DNA of 64,000 nucleotides, taken from the NCBI RefSeq assembly GCF_964340395.1, contig NC_135554.1, positions 26,297,592 to 26,361,591 of the forward strand, written 5' to 3'. Shown piece after piece: positions 36,701-48,088 of the stretch. Position numbers and translations under genes: made by a program. The notes under the pieces are model-generated. The model saw only the letters and a list, made by a program, of their open reading frames with translations, was not told the DNA's origin and did not search any database. How positions within the stretch are numbered: position 1 is the first letter of the stretch; every line of letters begins with the position of its first letter. This DNA is from Glandiceps talaboti. Taxonomy: Eukaryota > Hemichordata > Enteropneusta > Spengelidae.

Positions 36701-39700
36701 TACTTCAAAGACTAAAAAAGCACCCAAGCCTTCACCCAGAATTAGACGAAGTAAGTAAAAATGATAAACTCAGCTTTCACCTATAATTAGACTGGGTAAG
36801 AAAAAATTGTTTACCACGAATTAGATGCAGTGATAAAAATTATAAACTAGACATTTACGAGACAAATAGAATATTGCACAGAACAATGTCATAATCTTTT
36901 GATCTATTGTATCATTCTGACATATATATATATATTTTTTTTGATTATTCCATCTGACCTTGATTTGTTTCACTGTCTAAATACATATGTACAAGTAAGC
37001 TATGCACAGTTGATTATAGGAAACTGGTGCGTTTCCTAACCTAAATGTTTTTATATTTTCCTTGGCTTCCAGCTGAAGATAGTGATGCTGATTCTGTAAT
37101 ATCTAAATCCTCAACTGTAGTATCCAAATCATCTAGAGGAGCAACAAGCATGTCACTTCAACCAGTTAGTAAAAGTATCACAAGATCACAAGAACCCAAG
37201 AACTTGAGAAATTGGCACCATGTCCATAAGAAGGGTGCTTTTTACTTTGATGATGATGGTCCCATAATAAGTCACCAGTACACTCTAGAAGTGAACAGTG
37301 CTACTAGTGTATGGTTGACTATACAACCAATCAAGCCAAACTCTGATGAAGGTACGTCTTCAAATGAAATTCAGATGTGTTGGTAAACCATAGGATCAAA
37401 TTAAAGTTTTGTTCCAACACAAACTTGAGTGTAGTCAAAAATTTCAGGTAAAAATTTTCAAATTTGTGTTTGGAACAAAAGTTAAATTTGATATGAAGGT
37501 ATGTCTTATTACTTGTATATCATATTTGTAAGCTGGTATGACTTGTAACTTAAAGAGCTTAGGGACGATTGCACAATATCATACAAGCTCAATAAGCAAA
37601 CTTTGTTCATTTAGGGGGAGGGGGTCTGGCATCAATACGATTGCTGAACTTCATTTTCGCACTTCTAACCAAAAACTTTCTCACCTTCAGTGATAAAAGC
37701 TTCTGTACTCACTACTGAGATGTTGATAAGTTGATAAAAAATTATTTAATGTGAGATATGGTGTTGGGTTTCTGGTAGTATTTTAATGTGTTTATCATCA
37801 TGTTTTCACATTACATTGGTCATAGTGGTGTGACTGCTACAGATTTCATCGTAATTTACATTATATATATATACATGTTTGATGTTGCACTTGTGAATGT
37901 TTGTTTAGGAGTAGGGGGAGGGGGATTTGACCTAAACAAACGATGTTCATTTGTTGAGGTGCAAAATTGCCATCGGTTAACAAACCATTTTTGTACTCAA
38001 TTGTTATCGATTTAATAAAAGAATACACAATCATCAAATCATTTGGTTGTGACTTGATCTAGATGTTAAATGATTAAGAATTAAAGTAGCATGAATTAAA
38101 AGGATATTTTTGTATCCAAATTATTTCAAACACTATACATGTATAGAGCACATAGTTGTTGAAATGACTTCATTCCCAATTATGTGGAAATGTTTGTATC
38201 TATGGTGGTCAAAATGAATTAAGTTCCAATTCTGTAATGTGTATATCTGTGGCTGTCAAAATGACTTCAATCTCAGTTTTTAAATGTTGATTTTCACAGA
38301 TGAAAGTATGAGTTCCACTAGTGGTAGTAAACCAGTAGATACTGCATTGTACATCGTGAAAGAAGATGACGATGAACCTACTGAATTTGTAGCATTTACA
38401 GAAACACGACATCAACAGGTAATGAATAGAAAGGAAGGAAAATTTCTACTCACAGAATAAAAAGAAAGTTTAGAAGTTGCTTTGGCAAATCCCAAAGTTT
38501 TTGTTGATATCTTGTCAGGATTGTCAGCAGTTTACTTCAACCCCTTCAGAATTAGTAAAAAAGATCATCTGAGCTTTTTAATTGAACTGGTAATACTCTT
38601 GGTGTAATTACAAATGTCTGAGTGATCACTTGTGCTTGCAGTGTTTCATGCTGCACTTTCACTTGTTATGTTCATAGCAGTATGACCTCAGAGAACACTG
38701 CAAGCACCTGTACAAATACACCAAGTATGCCACCTTTGCACTTATGCATCATGGGATTATGTCATAGTATTAGGTACTGACGATATTGTTTTGATGTAAT
38801 TTCTTTTAGAAATACACTCTACAATGTGACCTGAGATCTGGTACATATCGATTGATTCCATTCACCACTGGATGTAGATTCAAGAGAAAACGATCTGAGT
38901 CATCAAAAGCAGCCCACTTAGTCAAGAAAGATAAAGAGTCAGATGAGTTTGTCCTGACTAAACAATTTAGGTAAGTATACTACGGTATGAAACCCTTAAT
39001 ACAAAACTTGTCATGAAAGATTTTATCATTCGGATTACTACTTGTGTTGAAGATTTTTTGTACAGCAATGATTTACTCAGTATCTAACATTGTACACGAT
39101 TGGTTCAGACAGCAATGATTTACTCAGTATCTAACATTGTACATGATTGGTCCAGACAGCAATGATTTACTCAGTATCTAACATTGTATGTGATTGGTCC
39201 AGACAGCAGTGATTTACTCAGTATCTAACATTGTGTATGATTGGTCCAGATAGCAATGATTTACTCAGTATCTAACATTGTACACAATTGGTCCAGACAG
39301 CAATGATTTACTCAGTATCTGAGACTGTACATGATTGGTCCAGACAGCAATGATTTACTCAGTATCTAACATTGTACACGATTGGTTCAGACAGCAATGA
39401 TTTACTCAGTATCTAACATTGTACATGATTGGTCCAGACAGCAATGATTTACTCAGCATCTAACATTGTACACGATTGGACAGCAATAGTTTATTCGGCA
39501 TAAAATAACTGAACATACAATATCATAAGTTATTATACATTTGAAAATTACAGGAATGCTCTGTCTGATATCTTTGATATGATTGACTTGGATGGAAATG
39601 GTACACTAAGTAGAGAAGAGTTTGACTTCTTTCAAGTCCGTACCAGTGGTGAACATTGTGATGATGATGCTTGGGAAGTTGTTGAAGGTATGTTATGACG

Positions 39701-42582
39701 GAGTTGGACACTTAGATCAAATGTGTGGAGGGTATGTTATGAAGGTGTTGGACACTCAGATCAAATGTGTGGAGGGTATGTTATGGGGAAGGTGTTAGAC
39801 ACTCAGATCAAATGTGTTGAAGGTATGTTATGGGGAAGGTGTTGGACACTTAGATCAAATGTGTGGAAGTTACATGTACATGTATGTGATGTTGGACACG
39901 CAGGAAATTCTCCCAGCACTGTGGAGCCATTATGATAAACATTGAAAACAGTCAGGACTATAAGTATGCTAAATGCTGCCCCAGTATTTTGTATTCTTCA
40001 CTTGTACTGCCATAGCTTTGCACCAATTGCTATCTTTGTTGTAATGCTGTGCACCAATTTGGATGTCGTATATTTACAGAAAACTTTGAATTGAAGAATG
40101 GAGAAATTACAAAGAAAGGCTTCAATGATTTGCATCAGATGGAAGCCAATGATAATGATGGTGATTTGGATGATCTGTGGACCACAATGACATCTATGGG
40201 ATTTTCTAAAGACTTGACATTGGATGAGGTAAGGGGTCAAATGTCAAAGGTCAAATGGTCAGTGTACCACAGTGACCTTCATGGGATTTTCTAAAGACTT
40301 GACATTAGATGAGGTAGGGGGTCAAATGTCAGGGGTCAGATGATCTGTGGACCACAATGTCATCTATGGGATTTTCTGAAGACTTGACATTGGATGAGGT
40401 AAGGGGTCAAATGTCAGGGGTCAGATGGTCTGTGGACCACAATGTCATCTATGGAATTTTCTAAAGACTTGACATTATATGAAGTAATGGATCAAATGTC
40501 AGATGATCTGTGGACCACAATGACCTCTATGGGATTTTCTAAAGATTTGATGGAGTAAGGAGTCTAATATTGGTGCTCAAATATCACAGATATATTCAGA
40601 TAGCCTTTCACAACAGACACGTTTACTAATTTACTTTCTTTAGAGGTAAACAAAATATCACATGGATTCTTCTCCTGTTAACAGTTATCACAAATCCTGT
40701 ATAGTTTCAGATTATGTTATTTTAATTCAATTTTGGTATAAAACCAACTTTGGTGTTTTAATTTCATGGATTCTTCTCCTGTCAACAGTTATCACAAATC
40801 CTGTATAGTTTCAGATTATGTGTTTTTAATTCAATTTTGATAGGTATAAAACGGATTAACATAATCAGCTACTGAGATTGTTAGTCTGATTTTTGCATTA
40901 TCACTTTTATCTGTAGGCGTGTCCATTCAAATTAGATGTATACACAGAGAATTCCAGAGTCAAACTGAAAGCCTTGGAAGCCCAGGAAGGTGGTAATCCT
41001 TTGAAAGATGCTGTCAATGAATCTGTTCTGAAGAATGGAGAGTCCAGTCGTGTTAGGGGAATGAAGGATCTCACAATGTATACATATACTGGAGATGTGA
41101 GAGCTAGCATTGCCCTTAATAACAAGGTATGGACACGTCAGTAGTGGATTTATATAATCCCAGACACGGCATACTTTACAGACTAACCAATATGATGAAT
41201 ATTTATAGCTAGCTACATTCCAATTTACCTTGAAGACATTTGTGTACAGAAAAGACATGCATTGAAACAAAGTCAAATTTCTCTGTGATTTTCTTGTGAT
41301 TTGGCAGTTAATCAGTCAGCTCATCAATCAATCAATCAAGCAATCAATCAATCAATCAAGCATACATCAAAGTACACCATATGAAAAAAGGCAGAACAGA
41401 TGTTATCTCTGTACAAACTCTTTACAATCAATCAATCAGTTAGTCAGTCAGTCAGTCAGTCAGTCAGTCAATCAATCAGTCAATCAATCAGTCAAGCATA
41501 CATCAAAGTATGCCAAATGAAAAAAGGCAGAACAGATGTTATCTCTGTACAAACTTTGTGTTTTTGTTATTTCAGTCTCACAGTAGAGTCAAGGTCCGAC
41601 TTGACTGCAGTCAAAGTAAAAACTGTGTGAGTAACAGAGATAACCTGGATTTTACAGTTGATGTACCTTCAAAGTCTACTGTGGTAAGTCATTAGAAATA
41701 CATTGTATTTTCATTCTCTGTTTGAGTGTGTATTAGACCATATTTACACCATGAATCATGGCTAATCTCTAAGTTTCACAATCTATAGAAGAGATGTGTC
41801 ATATATGAATGTTTTAATGCCAGGAATTCAATCTGAGGTTCTCACATTAGTGTTATCTTATCAGTGAAGTCATTTATTCTGGATCAACTTTTTCTATATC
41901 TCTACCAGACAACTCTTTTTCACACATAACTTTAATCCTGGTTGGAACACTCGATATTTTGGTCATCAGAGATATAAAAGTTTTCCTAGTTTGGCCACTA
42001 GGTGTGCTGTGTACAAGCCATTTGATGACAGGAAGTGAGGGCCAGATTAGTATTGTAGCATAAAGACAACAAACACTATGTTACCCCACATTCTCTATGT
42101 TGTTCCCTCAATACTATTTTATTAGTAATCAAAACATGCCTAACTAATACTGTAATACTCTGTTATGGACATTCACAGTTCTTTCACACATTTCATTCAC
42201 TGCTTCATGTGACCAGTGGCCATGACAAAAAATTTAGCCCTCACTTTGCCAAATCTGGAGCACCCTCTTATGGTTGTTATCTAAGAAATGGCTGAAACTT
42301 CAGTAATCTTAATATGGCGTGTTGGGCCTTTAGGTTGACAGCAGAGATAGTCATATACATTGTTTTCACCAGAAATAGCAGTATTCAATAACACTACATT
42401 GTATTGTGATATTGTGTTGGATAAAACTTGAGTCAATATTTGAAATGTGATATTTTGGCAGTACTAATATCAGTTATTAATTTGTATGTGTATGATATTG
42501 ATTACAGGTTGGTCATCATCTGCTTCCAGCCAATGAAAGATTAGATTGGAATGTCAAGTGTACAGAGACAATTATGAAGTAA
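33552..42582 (+). CDS. EFCAB7: EF-hand calcium-binding domain-containing protein 7
   Basis: Thirteen coding exons: 33552-33732, 34528-34593, 35178-35323, 36263-36349, 36633-36750, 37073-37351, 38300-38418, 38810-38970, 39554-39687, 40080-40228, 40917-41126, 41576-41683, 42508-42582. All phases agree, giving about 610 residues against about 629 in human. EF-hand loops are seen at about 113-124 (DINGDGYITHDE), 149-160 (DDDGDRRLDYDE) and 397-408 (DLDGNGTLSREE). Matches to vertebrate EFCAB7 run along the length: AEFYTECRVAYLAVF, LHQAGRN, ISHQYTLEV, RTSGEHCDDDAW, MEANDNDGDLDDLW. In vertebrates EFCAB7 helps anchor the EVC-EVC2 complex at the cilium base for Hedgehog signalling. The start is the first ATG of exon 2; a 5' UTR exon ends at 32495. 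Confidence 0.96.
34098..34252. repeat. 26-bp tandem repeat, about six copies
   Basis: ATTCAGGTTACCATTGGCAA recurs every 26 bp in EFCAB7 intron 1. Confidence 0.9.
34528..34593 (+). CDS. EFCAB7: EFCAB7 coding exon 2
   Basis: LHQAGRNLSNKILAKYWTSR, matching the vertebrate QHAGRNP..KYW segment. Phase 1-1. Confidence 0.93.
35178..35323 (+). CDS. EFCAB7: EFCAB7 coding exon 3: EF-hand 1
   Basis: SLSYDDFCDIMKKEKA and loop DINGDGYITHDE, a full calcium-binding loop (D1, N3, D5, G6, E12). Confidence 0.95.
35625..35985. mobile_element. Dispersed hairpin repeat family, copy 1
   Basis: Starts TTTCTTTGTTCAGCCAAGGA and has GTGACCTAAGGGGCCTTTGT, then the near-complement GTATTTTCCAGCTGAATGAA, forming an about 110-bp hairpin. 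A tail reaching TTCAACTTGGCT is shared with copies near 45640-46065, 51935-52225 and 52285-52590. Confidence 0.7.
36263..36349 (+). CDS. EFCAB7: EFCAB7 coding exon 4: EF-hand 2
   Basis: RGETMTKAEVRAMIDEADDD, loop DDDGDRRLDYDE. The usual glycine at loop position 6 is arginine, so calcium binding may be weaker. Confidence 0.93.
36633..36750 (+). CDS. EFCAB7: EFCAB7 coding exon 5
   Basis: FCNMLLSTSNKLMTAAREKV and a lysine/proline-rich linker. Donor GTAAGT, phase 0 to 1. Confidence 0.9.
37073..37351 (+). CDS. EFCAB7: EFCAB7 coding exon 6
   Basis: Serine-rich linker, then NLRNWHHVHKKGAFYFDDDG and IISHQYTLEV, matching vertebrate KDWQHMQSKGCFFLEEDGEI. Confidence 0.94.
38300..38418 (+). CDS. EFCAB7: EFCAB7 coding exon 7
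   Basis: DESMSSTSGSKPVDTALYIV then KEDDDEPTEFVAFTETRHQQ; vertebrate counterpart VDTALYILKE. Confidence 0.93.
38810..38970 (+). CDS. EFCAB7: EFCAB7 coding exon 8
   Basis: KYTLQCDLRSGTYRLIPFTT then GCRFKRKR, matching vertebrate YWLIPSTTGCRLKKK. Confidence 0.94.
39062..39490. repeat. 47-bp minisatellite, nine copies
   Basis: ACAGCAATGATTTACTCAGT then ATCTAACATTGTACACGATT repeats every 47 bp in EFCAB7 intron 8, ending about 60 bp before exon 9. Confidence 0.95.
39554..39687 (+). CDS. EFCAB7: EFCAB7 coding exon 9: EF-hand 3
   Basis: NALSDIFDMIDLDGNGTLSR then EEFDFFQVRTSGEHCDDDAW; complete EF loop. Its donor starts a minisatellite (39688-39870). Confidence 0.96.
39688..39870. repeat. Minisatellite of about 50 bp starting at the exon 9 donor
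   Basis: GGTATGTTATG, GGTGTTGGACACTCAGATCA and AATGTGTGGA recur four times, so copies of the donor-like GGTATGTT follow the true donor. Confidence 0.85.
40080..40228 (+). CDS. EFCAB7: EFCAB7 coding exon 10
   Basis: ENFELKNGEITKKGFNDLHQ then MEANDNDGDLDDLWTTMTSM; degenerate EF-like region. The exon's 3' end plus donor is repeated several times in the following intron. Confidence 0.95.
40229..40560. repeat. Tandem copies of EFCAB7 exon 10 end and donor
   Basis: GATCTGTGGACCACAATGAC, TCTATGGGATTTTCTAAAGA and TTGACATTGGATGAGGTAAG of the exon recur about four times downstream with few changes, mixed with GGGTCAAATGTCAGGGGTCA. At least one copy keeps a full GAGGTAAGG donor. Confidence 0.9.
40655..40845. 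repeat. Two direct copies of an about 80-bp segment
   Basis: ATGGATTCTTCTCCTGTTAA at about 40660 recurs at about 40767 and continues through TATCACAAATCCTGTATAGT. Confidence 0.85.
40917..41126 (+). CDS. EFCAB7: EFCAB7 coding exon 11
   Basis: ACPFKLDVYTENSRVKLKAL to MYTYTGDVRASIALNNK; matches vertebrate EACPFVIDIYAE and HTYSCDTWITSVIENKS. Confidence 0.94.
41310..41560. repeat. AATC/AGTC repeats and two copies of an 80-bp segment
   Basis: Tracts of CAAT and CAGT alternate with two copies of AAAAAAGGCAGAACAGATGT TATCTCTGTACAAACT. The second ends just before the acceptor of EFCAB7 exon 12. Confidence 0.8.
41576..41683 (+). CDS. EFCAB7: EFCAB7 coding exon 12
   Basis: SHSRVKVRLDCSQSKNCVSN to VDVPSKSTV. 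Phase 0-0; matches vertebrate HISNELSKNCINNRG and GPKSTMV. Confidence 0.93.
42508..42582 (+). CDS. EFCAB7: EFCAB7 coding exon 13 (stop)
   Basis: VGHHLLPANERLDWNVKCTE then TIMK and TAA at 42580-42582; matches vertebrate CQHVMPLNERQEW. An ATTAAA polyadenylation-like word is at 42706-42711. Confidence 0.94.
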   Translation, partial: VGHHLLPANERLDWNVKCTETIMK

Positions 42583-44734
42583 AACAAGATATACTTATGA
42601 CATTGCAGACATTCCATTAATCAAAATATGTAACAACACTAGTTTTGTAGTGCCATCAAAACTGTAATTTATGTTGTAAGATTGTGATCTACTCGACCAT
42701 TATGCATTAAAGTGGTAAGTTGGGTGAGAAATGGATAGTTATTAGACTGTAAGATAACTCATGTTGCTGACTGCCCTGACTGGCCTTCTCTATCCTCAGA
42801 AAAGGGTTGACTGGTGTATGAGGGCGCTCTATCACAGTGTAGCTTACAGACTAGTTACTTAAATATCATATTTTACTATGTCTTTATACTGTGGAACAGC
42901 ATAGACTAAATCCATGATTTAACTCATTAATTGAACAAAAGTAAATCAACATGTACAAAGTTTGTTGTATAACACCCCCCCCCTCCCCCCCATTTAATTT
43001 GTAAACAAACCAGGTAAAAACAAGTCATCAAACTGTTTATGCATGACAGTATATCAATATATTGGAAAGCAACAGATGCATGAACAGACTGGACATGATG
43101 TAATGATTACTTATATTTACTCAGTTTATTTACAAATCACTTCTTTAAGTATTGTAAAACAATGTTTCTACACATTTTAAACATTTCTTCACTCATTGAG
43201 TTACAAACATGAACTTGGTCTATGTTGTTTTATATTGTATTTTCCACATAGTAAAGTAGTTTTATCAATTCAAAATTCAAAATAAATCCCTATTTCTCAT
43301 CCATATTACCACTTAGATATCACATTACCATAAAAATAATTGTATAATTTCAGAATTTTGTCTAATGATAAAACCATGAATGTAAAATTACCAGAGAAAT
43401 AATCATAGAATGTCAGCATACAATTCAACAATGGAAGATAAGTATGCCTTGTAAACTACTAATGTTACACACATAGCAGAGTATGAAAGTTAAAAAATGT
43501 CGTAAAACACAGACTATTTTACGACACTGTCCAAAGTTTTTAAAATGCCACAGAAGAAAAGTAAGCTTTATTTTGCAACAGTGAGGTTAATTAAAATACA
43601 AGGTGCTTCTATGTTGTAATATTGTATACTTATAATAGAAACTTAAAGGTTTTGTTATTACACATAGTTATTTATCTTAACCGTGCACACAGAATAGTAT
43701 AGAGTATGTATTATTATTCATATTTCACTGCAACAGATACTATAATGTGTTACTTAGATATCTACCCATCAAAGCCATAATTTGAATATAATATCAAAAC
43801 TTACTTATATTGACGTACATATAACTCTTATTAAGACGAGATTTTTTTGAGACATTATAGAATACATTTTTTTAATGATGATATAATTGTTTTATTGTGA
43901 TAAATTATTGACGATAAATAAAGTAATAGTCCTTTGATAGGTAAGAGTATTATATTGAAGTAGTGGCCAAAACAAGTAATTTGATGTGAAAGTTATAAAT
44001 AAATAAATTAATGCTATCAAAGTATAACATAATCACCATGGTTACAGTAATGATGACATCATAGTGTAAACCTGGACATTTTCACTCCAGTCTTATTTTT
44101 GTGCTATTTCACTGGACAACAAAAATGCAAAAAATGAGCACTTATTAAAATGTCTTCTTGTACATGAACACACTATAAATCTGGTAATTAGTAAAATTAG
44201 TCTTTGAGAACTTGCTGAAGACTGAAGAATTGCAAAGTTTTCTAGTGGTGAAAATATCAAGCTTTGCAATAGTTACTACAAATAGTTACATGTTTAATGA
44301 TGGTTGTGATAAAAACATGCTTTCATTGAATATTTGATTATACAACAATGACACATTCATTCATAAATGATATATAGAGTTTTATTTCCAACAATAATGT
44401 AGAGAATAATTAACCAATGGAGAGTATGAATAAGACTAATAGAATTATGAGAAAATCTCTTTCCATTTTTCAATAGAGAAATTCATTTGTAAGTTATTGG
44501 TCTGACCTTTGACCTCTGACCTATGCTCCATGTTTGTACCAAAAAACTTGGCCAATGTCAAAAGTAATAACTGCGTGTTTGTTTAGTGATAGGAATGACT
44601 TAGTCTTGTCTTGTCTTGTCTCCTACTGTACTTAATGCCCTTTGTGGCTATACACATAGTCCGTCATACATCACAGCTAATAATTTGCCTCTTCAATTTC
44701 AAAGTTTAGCAGTGATAGCATGATAGCAAATCTC

Positions 44735-44905
44735 CATACACATCATTTTGCTATAATAACATTGTGTTAAACTTAGCAAAACTCTCTACACATCATTTTG
44801 CTGTAATAACTTTTAGTTAAACTTAGCAAAATTCTATACACTTCATTTTGCTATAATAACATTATGTTAAACTTAGCAAAACTCTCTACACTTCATTTTG
44901 TCATA
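44735..44905. repeat. Tandem repeat of about 53 bp, about 3.5 copies
   Basis: CATTTTGCTATAATAACATT then TGTTAAACTTAGCAAAACTC recurs four times with small changes. Confidence 0.88.
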
Positions 44906-45639
44906 CTAACATGTAGAGATGACTTATTTATTTATTTTCTTACATTTCTAGTCATGTGTTCCTATATCAGTAAGAAATCTCTAATTTTATAGGTAATGTT
45001 TGTTAAATTTGTTTATAGTTCATGGTAGAAACATTATATTGTATATTACCAGTATACAGGATTATACTTCCATTACATGATAGATATGTTTAGCTTTAAT
45101 TGGTGCTATTTGTATTGGAACCTATTCATTATATCAACTACGCATTATTGCAGAGTAACAAAATTACTGTATAGGTGTACATGTACTATGTATTGTTATC
45201 AATCAATCAATCAATCAATCCACCCTGTGTACGCTACTATACTTATCACTCATTATAACTATCATACATAGCATTTTGAATTCAATGTCATAGTTTCACT
45301 GTATTCACCATTGCTTAGTCTGAAAGATCCAGTCTTTGGTCCACTTGTGTAATCACTTGCTATGGGTTGAGGCATATTACATGTGTGGAATCAACCACTT
45401 GCTACGGGTTGAGGCATAGTACATGTGTGGAAACAACCACTTGATCTGGTTACACATTACTTTGTCTGAAAGATTCAGCTGTTGGTCCACTATGCAACCC
45501 ATTAGAGAGAGATGAGTTGAAACAATGAATTGATCTGTCAGGCTACACATTGCTATCATGTGTGTGAGAGAACAACTCTTATCATTCATGTGACTGAAAT
45601 TTAGTAGTCTACACCAATGCATTCCCTGACATGTAATAA

Positions 45640-46065
45640 TTAGATAAGAGTGACCTAAGGGGTCCTGTCATTGCGAGTCAGATGATGAACAGCTGCTACT
45701 GTCCATGTTACTGAAATCTGGTAGTCTACACCAATGCATTTCCTGACATGTAATAATTAGATAGGAGTGACCTAAGGGGTCCTGTCACCCACTGCGTGCC
45801 AAATGATGAATAGTGAAGAAACACTAAGGTCACTAGTATTTTCCATCTGAACAAAGAAAAATATTGGGAAAATACTGTAATTACAGTATAGCTTTACATC
45901 CATTACAAAATTGGAAAAAGTAATTTTGATCTATTTGACTCTGTTTGGAGTACCACAGAATAATTGACACAGAGGCACATTGTTATGATGTAGAACAACC
46001 AGGGTTAAAAGTTCCATATTGTTTATTTGACAGCATTCAACTTGGTTTACGTGACATCAAATAAA
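45640..46065. mobile_element. Dispersed hairpin repeat family, copy 2 (with a duplicated start)
   Basis: GAGTGACCTAAGGGGTCCTG occurs at about 45648 and again at about 45766 within a duplicated 85-bp segment. The second continues through TATTTTCCATCTGAACAAAG to TTCAACTTGGTT. Confidence 0.65.
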
Positions 46066-47939
46066 CTTTAATTTGATTTTCTGTCAACACAATGACCAGC
46101 ATCAAGGTTTCAGACAAATACTAGAACACAAATCACAATTTTTGAATACTAGTATATAGTTTCATTTATGAGATAAATGTTTTTATCGTATATTTATATG
46201 TGTAGTTTGTATTGTACATTGATTTCAATCAGCTCAGGTTGCATCGTTATTAGATTGTAATGAAAGCACATAATTGATTTAATAGAGTACAGAAGTTTTG
46301 TAGACTTTTAAGTCAGTTTAGTTGATATCAGTACTATCATTACAACATAGTGCCGCCTAATTCATTCTGGTTTTGTAGTAACAAAAATGCTGTTTGGTGT
46401 TGTACCATGATTGTTAGTAAAATCAAATATGTGATGATTTAGTAGTTGTATATATATGTCTAGGAATGTAAACTATTTTGTACTTAGCAAGAAACTACAG
46501 TCGTGTAAATTGATTAGAATTGAAGAACTTTCATGAAAGTGTAGTAATATAATATAATATGTATCTATCCAATGTATACAAGCACTGTACTTATTTTATA
46601 CTTATTGTTGTGTCTAGTCAATTATTATGACTTGCCAATTTTCTTTGCCACTACATTTACTAGTTTATTAATTCTAATCTGATAATAGATGATGACACTC
46701 CAATAGATCCTAGTTTCTAATAGAAGTAACATCTTTGTTAATATATCAAATTTGGATAATGTTTTGTTTTGTTAATATTAAACTTCAATGACGCCTTGTA
46801 CTAAAAGAAGCCTACCATCCCTCCCTAGCAAACTCTAATTAAAAGAATTGGTGATGCTGAACCCCCCCCCCCCCCCCCGATCTTTGTAAATAGAGATGGT
46901 GATAACAAACTGCTGCTCCCAAACAAGTCCTTGCTAATAGAGGTGTTGATATGTAACAGCTTAGTTGGTAATAGCTAACAACTAACTACCCCCTCTATAG
47001 ATCCTTTCCCAGAATTACAATTGGTCCAGTTTTCTTCAGTTTGTCTTGATTATAATATCTCATACAGCTGACATTCTGTAAGGTTGCTTTAGTGAAATGT
47101 ATACACATACATTTGTAAAAAGTTATTTCTAGTGAAAAAAAGACAAAGAAATGTAATTATATTGAAAAAAAGACAAAGAAATGTAATTATTAATAAACTG
47201 ATTTCTAGATAGTTTTGTCTATGAATTTTGTTTTAAGGATATGTAATCAGTCCCCTTACATATTTGTCATAAAGGTGGCTGCAATGTATTTATTTTAAAA
47301 GTGATTAAATAAATTATCTTTCTAATAATTTGACTCTGTGTTATTATGTGCAACTTTGGAGGAAATTGTGATCTCTCAGTGTACTCGGCTAGGTAATGGG
47401 TACGTGCATACCCTGGAGGATTAAAATTACAACCACAAATGCAAAAAGTAGGCGTCAAAAGTGTACATTATAGCCCAAAGCTAAGGGTTAAATAGCTACA
47501 TTCAGTCCAAAACTCGGAGTCAAAAGCCTCAGAAAAATGTACAAATCTGCAATCTGGAAAGAAGTGTTTTCAGAAAATCCTTGGATGAAATTGCAACTTG
47601 GAAACTACGCTGTCCAAAATATTGGGTCGGGGGTGGGGGTAACTGGTCCTGGTTGTACACACTTTCAATGGGGGGGGGGGGGGTCAACCTTAATACTTAA
47701 AAATGCTTGGCCTTTTTATATTTGGTTCAATTGTCACTTTTGGTGTCTGGTTGTGAAAATGATCAGATCAGCCATGTACAAATTAGATGTAAAAAATGGT
47801 AAAAAAAATGAGTCTTAGAATTAATTGGGATGTTCTAGTGATGCATATATAAATGAAAAATTGTTCAAGACGAGATGACCCATCATTTACATGTAATTTC
47901 TTTCTTGTTTGTGTCTCTTACACTTTCTCCATCAGTCAT

Positions 47940-48088
47940 ATACTTTTTATTTAGGAAGTGCGCCCCCAACATGATAAACTATAGTAATTTCCCACAATGC
48001 TTTGGCAGACAGCCCATGTAAATAATGTATCAACATTGAAAGAGTGAGGACAGCACCTGACTGGTCTTGAATTTCATCTCTGCATGTG
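47940..48088 (+). other. Possible 5' UTR exon and promoter of the CTL1-type gene
   Basis: CATGTG followed by GTGAGTG at 48089 is a good donor in an otherwise exon-free region upstream of the acceptor at 52650. Weak evidence. Confidence 0.3.

Larger units (their letters stand above)
42583..47900. other. EFCAB7 3' UTR and intergenic region
   Basis: AT-rich with no supported exon. It holds the EFCAB7 3' end, a tandem repeat at 44735-44905, duplicated segments at 45360-45440 and 45595-45792, a hairpin-family copy near 45640-46065, and poly-C/poly-G tracts (42967, 46862, 47670). Confidence 0.5.

Noticed and set aside
47537-47818. 93-codon frame
   Set aside because: Runs across a poly-G tract; no homology or splice support.
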